Part shown: positions 1 to 8,354 of the stretch, piece by piece
Layout of the letters: each line of letters begins with the position of its first letter
How positions within the stretch are numbered: the first letter of the stretch is position 1
Source of the DNA: Bacteroidota bacterium
GTDB lineage: Bacteria > Bacteroidota > Bacteroidia > Chitinophagales > Saprospiraceae
Length of the DNA stretch: 64,000 nucleotides
Direction of reading: 5' to 3'
Assembly (NCBI GenBank): GCA_016124585.1
Contig: WGNL01000023.1
Coordinates: forward strand, 124,001 to 188,000
The notes under the pieces: generated by a model
Database searches by the model: none
Told to the model about the DNA's origin: nothing
The model's input: only the letters and a program-made list of their open reading frames with translations
Translations under genes and position numbers: made by a program

Positions 1-938
1 CCGATGAACTGAGAGTTGGTCAGTGGGTGGTGGCTGTCGGCAACCCTTTCAACCTTGAAAGCACTGTGACAGCAGGTATCGTGAGCGCAAAAGGCCGCAA
101 TATCAACATCAACGCCGATAAGGCCCCAATCGAAGCATTCATCCAAACCGACGCAGCTGTGAACCCCGGTAACAGCGGCGGCGCACTCGTCAATATGAAC
201 GGTGAACTGGTAGGCATCAACTCTGCCATCGCCTCCCCAACGGGCAGTTTTGCTGGCTACTCGTTCGCCGTGCCCTCCAACCTCGTGGACAAAGTAGTGG
301 CTGACCTTCGCAAATACGGTGTGGCACAGCGGGCATTCCTCGGCGCCAGAATCCGTACAGTGGACGGCAGTTTTGCGCAAGAAAACAAACTTGATGTAAC
401 TCAAGGCGTGTGGGTGGACGAGGTGAATGACAACTCGGCAGCTGAATCGGCTGGCTTGGAAAAAGGCGACGTAATCACCGCCATCAATGGCGTGGAAGTG
501 AAGGAATCCTCAGCACTTATCGAGCAGATTGGACGCCACCGCCCTGGCGACAAAGTGACGCTGACCTACCTGCGCAATGGTAAAGAACGCAGCACTGAGG
601 CTACGCTGAAAAACGCCAATGGCAACACCGATGAGGTGACAGAAGAAACGGCCTCCATTGGCTTGGCTTCTCTCGGTGCCGATTTCAAGGCATTGAGCAA
701 TAATGACCTAGACCGGATGAACCTTTCGCACGGTGTGCAGGTGGATAAGTTGCGAGAAGGCAAGTTGAAAAAAGCTGGCGTGAAAGAGGGTTTCGTTATC
801 ACCCGCTTGAATAACCAGCCTGTGAGCAGCGCAGACGACATTGAGCGGATACTGGATGAGAACGACGGCAATGGCCTCCTCATTGAAGGTAAGTACAAAG
901 GTGATAACCGTATGACGTACTTAGGCTTGGGGCTATAA
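1..938 (+). CDS. HtrA/DegP-type serine protease, 5' end outside the window
   Basis: This is the C-terminal part of a periplasmic trypsin-like protease/chaperone of the HtrA (DegP/DegQ) family, which degrades or refolds misfolded envelope proteins. The open frame runs in from before base 1 (frame starting at base 3). The catalytic serine lies in the motif NPGNSGGAL, preceded by VVAVGNPF of the beta-barrel protease core; the catalytic His and Asp must lie upstream of the window. Two PDZ-like regions follow: one around the [21 protein letters not shown] segment and a second, more divergent one with [16 protein letters not shown] near the C-terminus. This matches the family's protease-PDZ-PDZ order. 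The gene ends in LGLGL and TAA. The ATG at base 27 is an internal valine-region methionine and not the true start. Confidence 0.93.
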   Translation, partial: DELRVGQWVVAVGNPFNLESTVTAGIVSAKGRNININADKAPIEAFIQTDAAVNPGNSGGALVNMNGELVGINSAIASPTGSFAGYSFAVPSNLVDKVVADLRKYGVAQRAFLGARIRTVDGSFAQENKLDVTQGVWVDEVNDNSAAESAGLEKGDVITAINGVEVKESSALIEQIGRHRPGDKVTLTYLRNGKERSTEATLKNANGNTDEVTEETASIGLASLGADFKALSNNDLDRMNLSHGVQVDKLREGKLKKAGVKEGFVITRLNNQPVSSADDIERILDENDGNGLLIEGKYKGDNRMTYLGLGL

Positions 939-990
939 TCCGTCAATAGTCCTCGGTCATTTGGGAGACTAGTAATGAATATAACTCTCA

Positions 991-1620
991 ATGGCCAAGG
1001 ACTCAATTATTGACCAAAATTATTTAGCCATGAAAGATACATTCTGGAGCGGCAACAAAATACAATGGTTTGAATGGGTGATGTTGATGATTTCTTTTGG
1101 CGTCATCTTGGAAACCATACGATACACAGATGTGAATTTGATGAATTCAGGTAACCCGTCGGGTGCGGGGCGTCAAAAAGAATTGAAAGCGACCACTTTT
1201 GATAAAACGCAAATGGCAGCCCCGGCATCTTGGCGGCAACTAGCAGAGGAAGCGCTGCTGGTGGAAATGACCTTGAAGGGAGATGAAAATAGGCTGTCCC
1301 TGCCAACAACGAATCGAGATTGGGCGGCTTTTGGCATCCCAGCGGACGAAGTGGCGTTCTTTGAATTCTGGCAGGACAGCTTGGACAGCACCCTGCTCGT
1401 CGACTCGGACGATAGGCTTGACAGGTTACTTGAGGCAAGGGAGCTTTACCGATCAGTCGGTGAAATGATGCAACAACAGTTGGCTCAGGAAGCTTTTTTC
1501 GCAAAAATCGAAAACCGCTACCGAATACCCACCAACCGCTCCCGGATGCATTATTTGTCAAAACAGCCCTCCACGCCAGGGCAATGGGCAACTTTCGTTG
1601 CGCAGCACAAAGGCGGATAA
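991..1620 (+). CDS. hypothetical protein with one N-terminal hydrophobic segment
   Basis: A 209-residue protein I do not recognise. Residues about 28-43 (WVMLMISFGVILETI) form a short hydrophobic segment that could be a membrane anchor. The rest is soluble, rich in Glu, Gln and Arg, and mostly helical in character. An alternative ATG at 1030 (MKDTFWSGN) would bring the hydrophobic segment closer to the N-terminus and is equally plausible; no clear Shine-Dalgarno sequence decides between them, which is normal in Bacteroidota. It lies 52 bases downstream of the HtrA-type gene on the same strand, so co-transcription is possible. Confidence 0.6.
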   Translation: MAKDSIIDQNYLAMKDTFWSGNKIQWFEWVMLMISFGVILETIRYTDVNLMNSGNPSGAGRQKELKATTFDKTQMAAPASWRQLAEEALLVEMTLKGDENRLSLPTTNRDWAAFGIPADEVAFFEFWQDSLDSTLLVDSDDRLDRLLEARELYRSVGEMMQQQLAQEAFFAKIENRYRIPTNRSRMHYLSKQPSTPGQWATFVAQHKGG

Positions 1621-1870
1621 GCGTTTCAAGAAGAAAGAATAGCGAAATAAGAAAAGAGTTACGAGGTGAATCCAGCTTTTTTTAAGAAGGTGTAAAGTAG
1701 TCTATTTTAAGGCGGAGAAAATGCCCGGAGGTGTCTATTTTATTGGGTTTTGTTTGAAAATGAGCCAAAGCTTCCGGGCATCCGCACTTTTCCTTGAATC
1801 TCGAAAAATGTAGATAGCCAGATGGGAAACAAACAATCGCACTTTTATCACAATCAAACTTTTTAAAAAC

Positions 1871-2272
1871 ATGAAAAAGTTCTTTGTTGCAGTCGTAGCC
1901 GTACTTATGTTCGGCACTTATTCCGCTAATGCCCAAAGCACTAGCACACCCGCCAAGCCGCAGCTAAAAACGGCTACACCGACAGCGTCTGCTCAAAAAG
2001 CACCCGCCACAAAACAGGCCAACACCGCTACCCAGAAACCAGCAATTGCTGCAAACAATGCCAAACCTGCCGCGACGAACACAAAGCCCCCTGCTACGGC
2101 CACCACTAAGTCAACGAGTTCTACAACAGAGAAAACGAAGGCTGCCAACACTGGGAAACCGAAAAAGACTCACCGGCTTCACAACAAGGCCAAATCTCAA
2201 ACTTCCACTCAGTCTTCTACTGGGAATACCGACAAGGCTGCAACAAAAAATGCCAAGTCCGGTAAAAATTGA
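1871..2272 (+). CDS. secreted low-complexity Ala/Thr/Lys-rich protein
   Basis: A 133-residue protein starting with a clear Sec signal peptide (MKKFFVAVVAVLMFGTYSANAQ). The whole mature part is low-complexity sequence built from Ala, Thr, Lys, Ser, Pro and Asn, with no hydrophobic core. It resembles the disordered basic tails of envelope or DNA/polyanion-binding proteins, but no family can be named. It is followed by a rho-independent terminator at 2315-2348, so it is probably a monocistronic unit. The strongly biased composition fits a real secreted disordered protein, though function is unknown. Confidence 0.65.
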   Translation: MKKFFVAVVAVLMFGTYSANAQSTSTPAKPQLKTATPTASAQKAPATKQANTATQKPAIAANNAKPAATNTKPPATATTKSTSSTTEKTKAANTGKPKKTHRLHNKAKSQTSTQSSTGNTDKAATKNAKSGKN

Positions 2273-2314
2273 TTTGCTGACTTAGGAAGGCTCATTCCTC
2301 CGATGCTTTCCAAC

Positions 2315-2348
2315 CCGCCGTGGCTACCACTCGCCCGGCGGTTTTTTT
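2315..2348 (+). terminator. rho-independent terminator after the low-complexity gene
   Basis: CCGCCG (2315-2320) pairs with CGGCGG (2336-2341) across a 15-base loop and is followed directly by seven T residues. It lies 43 bases after the stop of the gene ending at 2272. Confidence 0.7.
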
Positions 2349-2369
2349 AGTTTATAAAAAACATGTCCA

Positions 2370-2483
2370 ATGACAGTACGAATAGTAAAAAGCTTATTTC
2401 TGGCGGGGATAGCACTCTACATGGTGTATGTTTTTATTCGAAAGAAGTACATGCAGCCGAAGCTGAAAAAGCGAAAAGAATAA
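2370..2483 (+). CDS. 37-residue putative small membrane protein
   Basis: A short frame beginning MTVRIVKSLFLAGIALYM encodes one hydrophobic segment (about residues 8-23) followed by a very basic tail (RKK...PKLKKRKE), the pattern of a small inner-membrane protein obeying the positive-inside rule. A longer frame in another register (2363-2569) overlaps it but lacks any protein-like pattern. The gene sits just after a terminator and upstream of the channel-like membrane protein at 2559. The evidence is composition and topology only; no homologue is known to me. Confidence 0.4.
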   Translation: MTVRIVKSLFLAGIALYMVYVFIRKKYMQPKLKKRKE

Positions 2484-2558
2484 GTTTGCAACCAATTGGT
2501 TTTCAGCCGATTGAATTTAAAAATGCGGCTTATTTTTGTGCAAACAAAACGCTTTGCA

Positions 2559-2912
2559 ATGGCTTTTGAGCATAAAAAACAACCACTTGCCTCCCCAGCA
2601 GTATTTCGGCGGCGCTTGTTACAGCATTTTCTGGGAGGCTCTATTCTCATCATCTTTTCAATGGCACTTGGCACAGGGGGCTATTGTATCATTGGCAAAC
2701 TCTCCGTACTGGACGGATTCTACAACGCTGCCATGATACTGACGGGCATGGGTCCTGCCACCAGCCCTGAGCAAACCACGCCTGCTGTGAAGGTCTTCGC
2801 TTCTTTGTACGCACTTTATAGTGGGATCGCGTTTCTTGCAGCAGTTTCGGTAGTGGTAGCGCCAGTGCTTCACCGTTTGCTGCACCGATTGAATTTGGAT
2901 GACCAAGAGTGA
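2559..2912 (+). CDS. ion-channel-like two-TM membrane protein without a selectivity filter
   Basis: A 117-residue protein with two hydrophobic helices (SILIIFSMALGTGGYCII and ALYSGIAFLAAVSVVVAPVL) around a re-entrant-like segment GFYNAAMILTGMGP. The arrangement TM-pore helix-TM followed by a His/Arg-rich tail resembles two-TM potassium channels, but the K+ filter TxGYGD is replaced by LTGMGPAT, so K+ selectivity is unlikely. The start at 2559 (MAFEHKK) is preferred because the upstream TTG start at 2496 adds a stretch unlike a membrane-protein N-terminus. Function unknown. Confidence 0.65.
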   Translation: MAFEHKKQPLASPAVFRRRLLQHFLGGSILIIFSMALGTGGYCIIGKLSVLDGFYNAAMILTGMGPATSPEQTTPAVKVFASLYALYSGIAFLAAVSVVVAPVLHRLLHRLNLDDQE

Positions 2913-3013
2913 AGCCGAATGTGCAAGGTGTTAAAATTTGAGCCCTGTCCATCTTGTCAAATGATTTTCCGTTTCCTTGTTTTGATTTCTATAAACGCTT
3001 AAATCTGAACAAA

Positions 3014-3661
3014 ATGAAAAATTTGACAGCCGTGCTTCTCTTTTCCATTCTCCTTGTTTTTTCCTGTAAAAAAAAGGACGATGACCCCATAAACAATACT
3101 CCTCCCCTAACAGTTGCCAATTATTTCCCATTGACCCAAGGCGATTATTGGATTTACCAATGGTATAAGATAGACACCCTTGGAAATGAGACGCTATTAA
3201 ATACCCAAGATTCTGTTTATATATCAGGTGATACAACAATTAATGGAACTGAATATAGCATCATCGAAGGAACTGAATTTAATGGGACTATTAAATATTT
3301 TTACCGTGATTCCAGTGGATATTTGGTGGATGAAAAAGGCAAAGTTATATTTTCAGTGAATAATGATACTGAGGTATTATTTAGGGACACTACTTGGCAA
3401 GGAAATTCTCCATACTTTTATTTAGAGTACAAAATGTTGCCAGAAACAATCAACGACGAAGTGCCTACAGGAAGTTATGAGAACTGCCTAGTCGGGCAGA
3501 AAAGTTTCTATGGATTGGAGTTCATGTCGCCTTATGGAGTAAGGGTGTTCCCATATATTTATGCGCCAGAAATAGGGTTGATTCGCCATAGAGCTGCTTA
3601 TATTGGCCAACCAGATTATCTAGAAAGCAGGCTGATTAGGTACCAATTAGTGGTGCCTTAG
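3014..3661 (+). CDS. putative lipoprotein, function unknown
   Basis: A 215-residue protein with a lipoprotein signal: hydrophobic stretch LTAVLLFSILLVF followed by the lipobox cysteine in FSCKKK, then an Asp-rich linker (KKKDDDP). The mature part is beta-rich with many aromatic residues (GDYWIYQWYKID, YFYRDSSGYL) and resembles the many uncharacterised outer-membrane-facing lipoproteins of Bacteroidota. The start at 3014 is chosen because it gives a normal signal peptide; the frame extends 60 bases upstream without one. The gene is AT-richer than its neighbours. An imperfect long hairpin at 3675-3732 follows the stop. Confidence 0.75.
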   Translation: MKNLTAVLLFSILLVFSCKKKDDDPINNTPPLTVANYFPLTQGDYWIYQWYKIDTLGNETLLNTQDSVYISGDTTINGTEYSIIEGTEFNGTIKYFYRDSSGYLVDEKGKVIFSVNNDTEVLFRDTTWQGNSPYFYLEYKMLPETINDEVPTGSYENCLVGQKSFYGLEFMSPYGVRVFPYIYAPEIGLIRHRAAYIGQPDYLESRLIRYQLVVP

Positions 3662-3674
3662 GCTGTGCCCGGTT

Positions 3675-3732
3675 TATTTAGTCAGTGCAAGACTATCCAT
3701 TTCTTAATAGGTGGTCTTGCCTTGACTAAATA
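3675..3732. repeat. 19-bp imperfect inverted repeat
   Basis: Arms 3675-3693 and 3714-3732 pair with two mismatches across a 20-base loop. It lies 13 bases after the lipoprotein stop and is not followed by a T run, so it may be a transcript-stabilising hairpin or an inverted-repeat element rather than a classic terminator. Confidence 0.7.
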
Positions 3733-3913
3733 TATTTTCTTGAAAATTATAGCCCACTCGATTCATCGCCCATAAGTTGATGAATATCCATCCAGCTCTA
3801 GTTCCGTTTGATATTATTGCTCATTATATAAGCAATTGAACAACCATATCTCTAGCCTTCATTTCGCTTTCCCTCGTTCATGGCATTCCCTTTGCAGCTA
3901 TCCCAAGCAACCA

Positions 3914-4402
3914 ATGAAACATACCTTGTACATATTCTCCATTTTGGCTATGCTGGGCTTAACCTTCCTCGGAATGAAAGCTCCTAGACAGTCCTTTGCG
4001 CAATCCTTTTGCAGCAAACGTTTCGGGTACTGTCTGGACTATCCCGCCTCCATGTTCCCCAATTCCTATTTCTCGCCAGATGAGGACAGCGTGGTGTTTA
4101 GAATTGGAGATACGTTAGGCCTGTTGACCGTGATTTCCACTTTGTCAGACAAGAAACTAGACTCCCATCTCGCATTTGAGCAGCGCCTTCGGGATATGAC
4201 AGCCACTGGCGGCTCGGTCAATATCCTTTCCATCACCAATGGCGACGATTATTACGAAGTAAATTTCCTTTACGGCGACCATTGGTACCACCAAAAAGCT
4301 GGTTTTTTTCGAAATTATGACGTGCTTTTCACCATCAAAGTGCCCGTGAACCGGCCAGAAATGATGATGCGAATGAAGGAAGACGTGAAGATTGAATTTT
4401 GA
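3914..4402 (+). CDS. secreted hypothetical protein
   Basis: A 162-residue protein with an N-terminal signal peptide (MKHTLYIFSILAMLGLTFLG..., probable cleavage near SFAQS). The mature domain begins CSKRFGYCLDYPASMF and has a mixed alpha/beta pattern (VVFRIGDTLGLLTVIS; YEVNFLYGDHWYHQKAGFFR). This resembles small periplasmic proteins of the PsbP-like or serine-hydrolase-accessory type found in Bacteroidota, but I cannot assign a family. The start at 3914 is chosen for the signal peptide. It is convergent with the repeat protein ending at 4409, with only 6 bases between the two stops. Confidence 0.65.
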   Translation: MKHTLYIFSILAMLGLTFLGMKAPRQSFAQSFCSKRFGYCLDYPASMFPNSYFSPDEDSVVFRIGDTLGLLTVISTLSDKKLDSHLAFEQRLRDMTATGGSVNILSITNGDDYYEVNFLYGDHWYHQKAGFFRNYDVLFTIKVPVNRPEMMMRMKEDVKIEF

Positions 4403-4408
4403 AAATCT

Positions 4409-5767
4409 TCAATTGCGCCATTCTAGTGTATTGTCGAATCCCCTCATTTTCAGGCTGTTTATTTTCCCACTCGTCTGTGGTGATCCAACATTTGCCTGCA
4501 CGACTGTTTGGTTGTCTTTTTCCAGGTATTTCATCATTTCTACCCGTTTTTCTGGGTACTTTACTTTGCCATATTTCATGTCCACATCCAATTGGAATTG
4601 GGCGCCGTCCGCTATGCTGACGGTCATCTCCGTGTATTTCCCATCAAATCCAATATAACTGAACCCAGCCGACACCTGTTCCAATTCGACCGTATCATCG
4701 AAGGATTGGCCCAAGTTGAAATTGCTGCCCAGCTGCTGCACCCGGTACTCCGTGTATTTCGAATTGCTCGCTTCCAAACTCCCAATTTCAGCGATCCTAT
4801 AATCATCGTCAAAAACATTGTCGAGTTTCACTCGGCCTACAGCCGTCAGTTTGTATTCCGAGTATTTTGTGTCCCTGATCGACATGTCACCCACTTTTTC
4901 AGCCAAGAATTCCGCATCGAAAATCGTGGACATCTCCACCTCTCCAATATTTTCAAACTTGAATTCAGAATACTTGTCGTTCAGCGATAGTTTGCCGTTT
5001 ACGTCGCCTACCTGCCATTTATCATCGTAGGTTTCGAGGTGCAGGTCACCCGCCACGTTCCCAAGTTCATATTTCGAATATTTGCTGGAAACCTCAGCCG
5101 ATGCTACGTCGCCCACACGCATTTCAGAATTATAAATCACCAATTTGGCCTTGCCTATGTTCTTTGCCTTCACTTTGCCATATTTCAAGTTGAGGTCGAG
5201 GTTGCCAAGGTTGGCAGCCAGTAGGTCCCCGCTGTAAAGCTCCACCCGCAGCGCCCCAGCGTAGTCGTCTGTCAGTTCGATGCGGTCAAATTTGTTTTCC
5301 AGTGTGAGCTTTTCCGGGTTCGGCACTTCGAGCGTCATGTTAACTTTGAAATTATTGACTCCCTTTACTTTTTGGCCGTCCTTGTACTTGATGGTCATCC
5401 GGTTGTTGATGGTATTGCAGCTTTGTATGCCAAGGTCGGTAGTCAGCCGAAGCTCGTTTGCCGACTCCTGAACGGCAATATCGAAACGGTTCAAGACCTC
5501 TTCCATTTCCGCTTCGTTAGAGCCTGTCAGCAACATCTCCGCTGTCAGGTGTACCTTTCCATCCGGTGATTTTTTTACTGCCAATGGCCCATATTGGTGC
5601 AGCGCCACTATTTCGGCTTTGCCTGCAAAATCCTTTTTGATGACTTTGTTCCGTTCTATTTTACCAAGCGCAAATGATTGCATAGCTGCCCAGGCCACTG
5701 CCAAAAACAGCAGCAGACTAAATCCTTTTTTCCAAAGCTTCATGGTATTTCTGTTTATTGATTTCAT
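4409..5767 (-). CDS. secreted 36-residue-repeat protein of a sigma/anti-sigma locus
   Basis: A 452-residue protein with a signal peptide (LLLFLAVAWAAMQSFA). After an N-terminal beta domain it carries regular repeats: Lys-Tyr pairs at residues 195, 229, 265, 301, 337 and 377, with three successive intervals of exactly 36 residues, each followed by a beta strand and NVG/NIG/AVG-type turns. This suggests a beta-helix-like solenoid related to the DUF4097/head-GIN group of putative adhesins. An internal ATG (MKLWKK) at 5743 is an alternative start. The gene overlaps the 3' end of the anti-sigma-like gene, so the two are translationally coupled. Being the last gene of an ECF sigma operon, it is probably an envelope protein in that response. 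Confidence 0.75.
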   Translation of the reverse strand: MKSINRNTMKLWKKGFSLLLFLAVAWAAMQSFALGKIERNKVIKKDFAGKAEIVALHQYGPLAVKKSPDGKVHLTAEMLLTGSNEAEMEEVLNRFDIAVQESANELRLTTDLGIQSCNTINNRMTIKYKDGQKVKGVNNFKVNMTLEVPNPEKLTLENKFDRIELTDDYAGALRVELYSGDLLAANLGNLDLNLKYGKVKAKNIGKAKLVIYNSEMRVGDVASAEVSSKYSKYELGNVAGDLHLETYDDKWQVGDVNGKLSLNDKYSEFKFENIGEVEMSTIFDAEFLAEKVGDMSIRDTKYSEYKLTAVGRVKLDNVFDDDYRIAEIGSLEASNSKYTEYRVQQLGSNFNLGQSFDDTVELEQVSAGFSYIGFDGKYTEMTVSIADGAQFQLDVDMKYGKVKYPEKRVEMMKYLEKDNQTVVQANVGSPQTSGKINSLKMRGFDNTLEWRN

Positions 5768-6452
5768 AATTAATTTGTTCTAAAATCCTGATTTTCAGTT
5801 CGTAATAACGGATCAGCGTTTCCATCAGCCGCTCCTGTTGCGGTATGCCACCTAGGTCACGGCGGGCCTCCGCCACGCTGATTTCCAGTTCATCCAATTC
5901 CTTCAAAAGGTCGGCGTAGGTCGCCCGGTCAAGGGTATCTAGGCCGATTTCCTGTTGTTTTTGCACCACCAATTGTTGCAGTTCCTGCTCTTCAGCGAAG
6001 ATGGTTGTTTGCGCTGCTGCTTCTTCCTCGGTCACTCGTTTCGCCTTCCTCTTGGGCTGCTTCGCAATGGACGGGGGGACTTTACGTTCAGCCGCTGCAA
6101 TTTGCTCCTGCGTTGGCTTGTCTGGTTGCCGCGCAGCAATCGGAACAGTTTGCTCCACTGCGGGCATCTCATTTTCTTCTAGCGGTTGCTCCGCAATGGG
6201 CACCTCCTGCTTCGGTGGCGTCACAACCGGTGGCACAGTTGCTTGTTTTTTGAAAAACAAAAGCCCCCACCCTGCCACCGATAGCACCAAGGTGGCAATG
6301 GCCAGCAACTTCCAATTGAACCCAGTTCGGGTAGGTGGCTTTTGCGGTATTGAATTAGCACGTATTTTTTTCCACATCGCTTCCTCCGGCACGGGCTCCA
6401 AGTGGTCCAACTCGTCCCGATTTTTGAGGATATATTTTTCTAGGTCGTTCAT
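5718..6452 (-). CDS. anti-sigma-factor-like single-TM protein
   Basis: A 244-residue protein starting MNDLEKYILKNRDELDH, an N-terminal cytosolic helix-rich region typical of Bacteroidota anti-sigma partners, with one membrane helix around residues 47-64 (LLAIATLVLSVAGWGLLFF). The periplasmic part is rich in Pro, Glu, Gln and Lys, then a long helical region with LDELEISVAEARRDL and IRILEQINYEIN. It follows the ECF sigma gene by 40 bases and overlaps the next gene. No conserved ZAS (HxxxCxxC) zinc motif is visible, so the assignment rests on context and topology. The frame opens at a TTG at 6458, but ATG 6452 is the better start. Confidence 0.65.
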   Translation of the reverse strand: MNDLEKYILKNRDELDHLEPVPEEAMWKKIRANSIPQKPPTRTGFNWKLLAIATLVLSVAGWGLLFFKKQATVPPVVTPPKQEVPIAEQPLEENEMPAVEQTVPIAARQPDKPTQEQIAAAERKVPPSIAKQPKRKAKRVTEEEAAAQTTIFAEEQELQQLVVQKQQEIGLDTLDRATYADLLKELDELEISVAEARRDLGGIPQQERLMETLIRYYELKIRILEQINYEINKQKYHEALEKRI

Positions 6453-6492
6453 TTTCAATGTTTTATTATCACATAAAACGTTAACTCAAGTC

Positions 6493-7044
6493 CTAATTTC
6501 CAACCATTAATTTCTCGCGCAATATCCGCTTCGCACGCATGTACTGGGTCTTCGAAGTGGACTCCGTGATGCCCAGCATTTGCGCAACATCCTGGTGCCG
6601 ATAGCCTTCCAGCAGGTGCAGGTTGAAGACCAATCGGCAGCCATCGGGCAGCTCGCCCATCGCTTCGTGAATGCGGCGAATGTCGTTCGCCCAAGCTGTT
6701 TCATCCACTTCCGGCTCGGCTTCGGGCGGAAGGTTTTGGCTTTCCACGGCCACCATTTTTAGGCGGTTGGCCTGTCGGAGGAAATTGAGCGTGGTGTTCA
6801 CCGCCACCCGTTTTATCCAAGCTCCCACGGTGCTCTCGCCCCGGAATGAGTCCAGTTTTTCAAATACTTTGATGAAAACCTCCTGTGTAAGGTCTTCAGC
6901 ATCTTCCCGATTGGCTGTCAGGCGCAAAACGGTGTGAAACATCGCCCCTACGTATCGGCTGTAAAGCTGGCGTTGTGCCTGCTCATCACCGTTGCGGCAA
7001 AGCTGCACCAGTTCTATTTCCGATATAGTTTCGATGGCTGTCAA
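6493..7044 (-). CDS. ECF sigma factor (RNA polymerase sigma-70 family)
   Basis: A 183-residue extracytoplasmic-function sigma factor. Region 2 is recognisable from LCRNGDEQAQRQLYSRY through EDAEDLTQEVFIKVFEKL; region 4 from MGELPDGCRLVFNLHLLEGY to the recognition helix HQDVAQMLGITESTSKTQY. It binds core RNA polymerase and directs it to its own promoters, probably including one in front of this operon. The start is a TTG at 7044: region 2 begins only a few residues later, no ATG is available upstream, and a perfect AGGAGG lies 10 bases before it. The anti-sigma-like and repeat-protein genes follow on the same strand. Confidence 0.93.
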   Translation of the reverse strand: MTAIETISEIELVQLCRNGDEQAQRQLYSRYVGAMFHTVLRLTANREDAEDLTQEVFIKVFEKLDSFRGESTVGAWIKRVAVNTTLNFLRQANRLKMVAVESQNLPPEAEPEVDETAWANDIRRIHEAMGELPDGCRLVFNLHLLEGYRHQDVAQMLGITESTSKTQYMRAKRILREKLMVGN

Positions 7045-7054
7045 GTCAGTTTTT

Positions 7055-7060
7055 CCTCCT
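7055..7060 (-). promoter_or_regulatory. AGGAGG ribosome-binding site deciding a TTG start
   Basis: On the minus strand AGGAGG stands 10 bases before the TTG that opens the ECF sigma gene. Strong Shine-Dalgarno sites are uncommon in Bacteroidota, so this one supports the non-ATG start. Confidence 0.6.
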
Positions 7061-7137
7061 AATAAGCTTAATGTCGGGTGATTTCGTGGTAAGGACGCAG
7101 CACGGGTTGGATGGTTGGAAAAAGGAGCAAAGTTTTT

Positions 7138-8244
7138 TTACCGTACATCTATCGCATCTATTTTGAGGTGGTAAACTGCATCGTTCAGCAACCAATGTGT
7201 CACCACCCCTTCTCCACCCAATGGCGATGAATAACTTTCAGAATTGTACACCAAAAATCGATTCAAAGGTATTTGCTGATTTAAAGGTAGGTTGTGGGAG
7301 CCTTGGAAGATAGCATCCCACTGCACCATGACAACGCCGTTTTTGATGAATTTCAAATTCAGTTTATTTCCACCTGTTGAAGCGATGAAAAGGGAATCAT
7401 AATCACCCAAGTGCAAGTACCTTGCAAAGACATCAATATGCCATTTTGCCCAATTGGAGTAGGCAAAAAGGGAGTAGTCTCTCAAGCTTGAGCTTGCTTT
7501 CCATTGGAAAAAAGTCGCCCAATTCTTTATTTCCAAACCTGAATCCTTCAATTTGAAATAGACATTTCCGTTTTCCATTTCATGCAGCAAACTATCCAGT
7601 TTGTTCTTGGGCATTCTCTGCAAATCAGCTGGCGTTTTTATCCACTGGTCTATTTCCTCTTCTGTTGTTTCAATGGGAATCCATTTGTTTTTAGGGAGAT
7701 TAATGGGGTGGAAACGCAGGGAGCTTAATATGCCTTCAATCGTGGCAACATATTCTTGGTATAATTCCTTTTTACAACGGACGGTTATATAAAACATCGT
7801 AGTCTCATCGTAGCGCAGATAATAGTCACGTTGCACATTTGACAGGTCGTCCGAATCCAATAAATAGCCTTTCAGCCCACCCAGTGAATCTTTCCGTACG
7901 CCAAGTTTTTTTATCAGTTCCTCACTGCCTGGATACTCCAAGTAAAACATATACTCTTTCATCGCCTTCATAAAGATGGGAATCTCTGCACCGTATTCAC
8001 TGCTGCACCGCACCAAAATATAAGGATTAAGGTTGGGAGAGGTATTGGGCAGTTTCAGGTTTAATATTGCTCCACCATATGACTCATATTGCCATTCCTT
8101 CGGAAAATCAATATCAAAATATTTATCCGACAAGTGAAAATCAAGCCTCAATGAGGTTTGTGCCAAAAGCGCATTGCAAAGCGATATTGATACAATCAAA
8201 ATAATCTTAAAGCACTTTATGATATTGCTTAAATTACTGCACAT
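7138..8244 (-). CDS. secreted hypothetical protein
   Basis: A 368-residue protein with an N-terminal hydrophobic signal (IILIVSISLCNALLAQ, cleavage likely after LLAQ). The first mature half (FHLSDKYFDIDFPKEWQYE...) resembles small PsbP-like beta domains; the C-terminal half has many Trp residues and no motif I recognise. ATG 8283 would add 13 residues before the signal peptide and is an alternative start. It stands alone on the minus strand between the ECF sigma operon and the amidinotransferase-fold gene. The base composition is AT-richer than the adjacent enzymes. Function unknown. Confidence 0.65.
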   Translation of the reverse strand: MCSNLSNIIKCFKIILIVSISLCNALLAQTSLRLDFHLSDKYFDIDFPKEWQYESYGGAILNLKLPNTSPNLNPYILVRCSSEYGAEIPIFMKAMKEYMFYLEYPGSEELIKKLGVRKDSLGGLKGYLLDSDDLSNVQRDYYLRYDETTMFYITVRCKKELYQEYVATIEGILSSLRFHPINLPKNKWIPIETTEEEIDQWIKTPADLQRMPKNKLDSLLHEMENGNVYFKLKDSGLEIKNWATFFQWKASSSLRDYSLFAYSNWAKWHIDVFARYLHLGDYDSLFIASTGGNKLNLKFIKNGVVMVQWDAIFQGSHNLPLNQQIPLNRFLVYNSESYSSPLGGEGVVTHWLLNDAVYHLKIDAIDVR

Positions 8245-8354
8245 AAAATACAATTTAATCCTCTGGTTGATATTTGGCAGCATTGGATCTCTTAAAATTT
8301 TTCAACTAGCCTACAGAGCATGAATTATCCGCAACTTGAGTTAATTTTCAAAAA

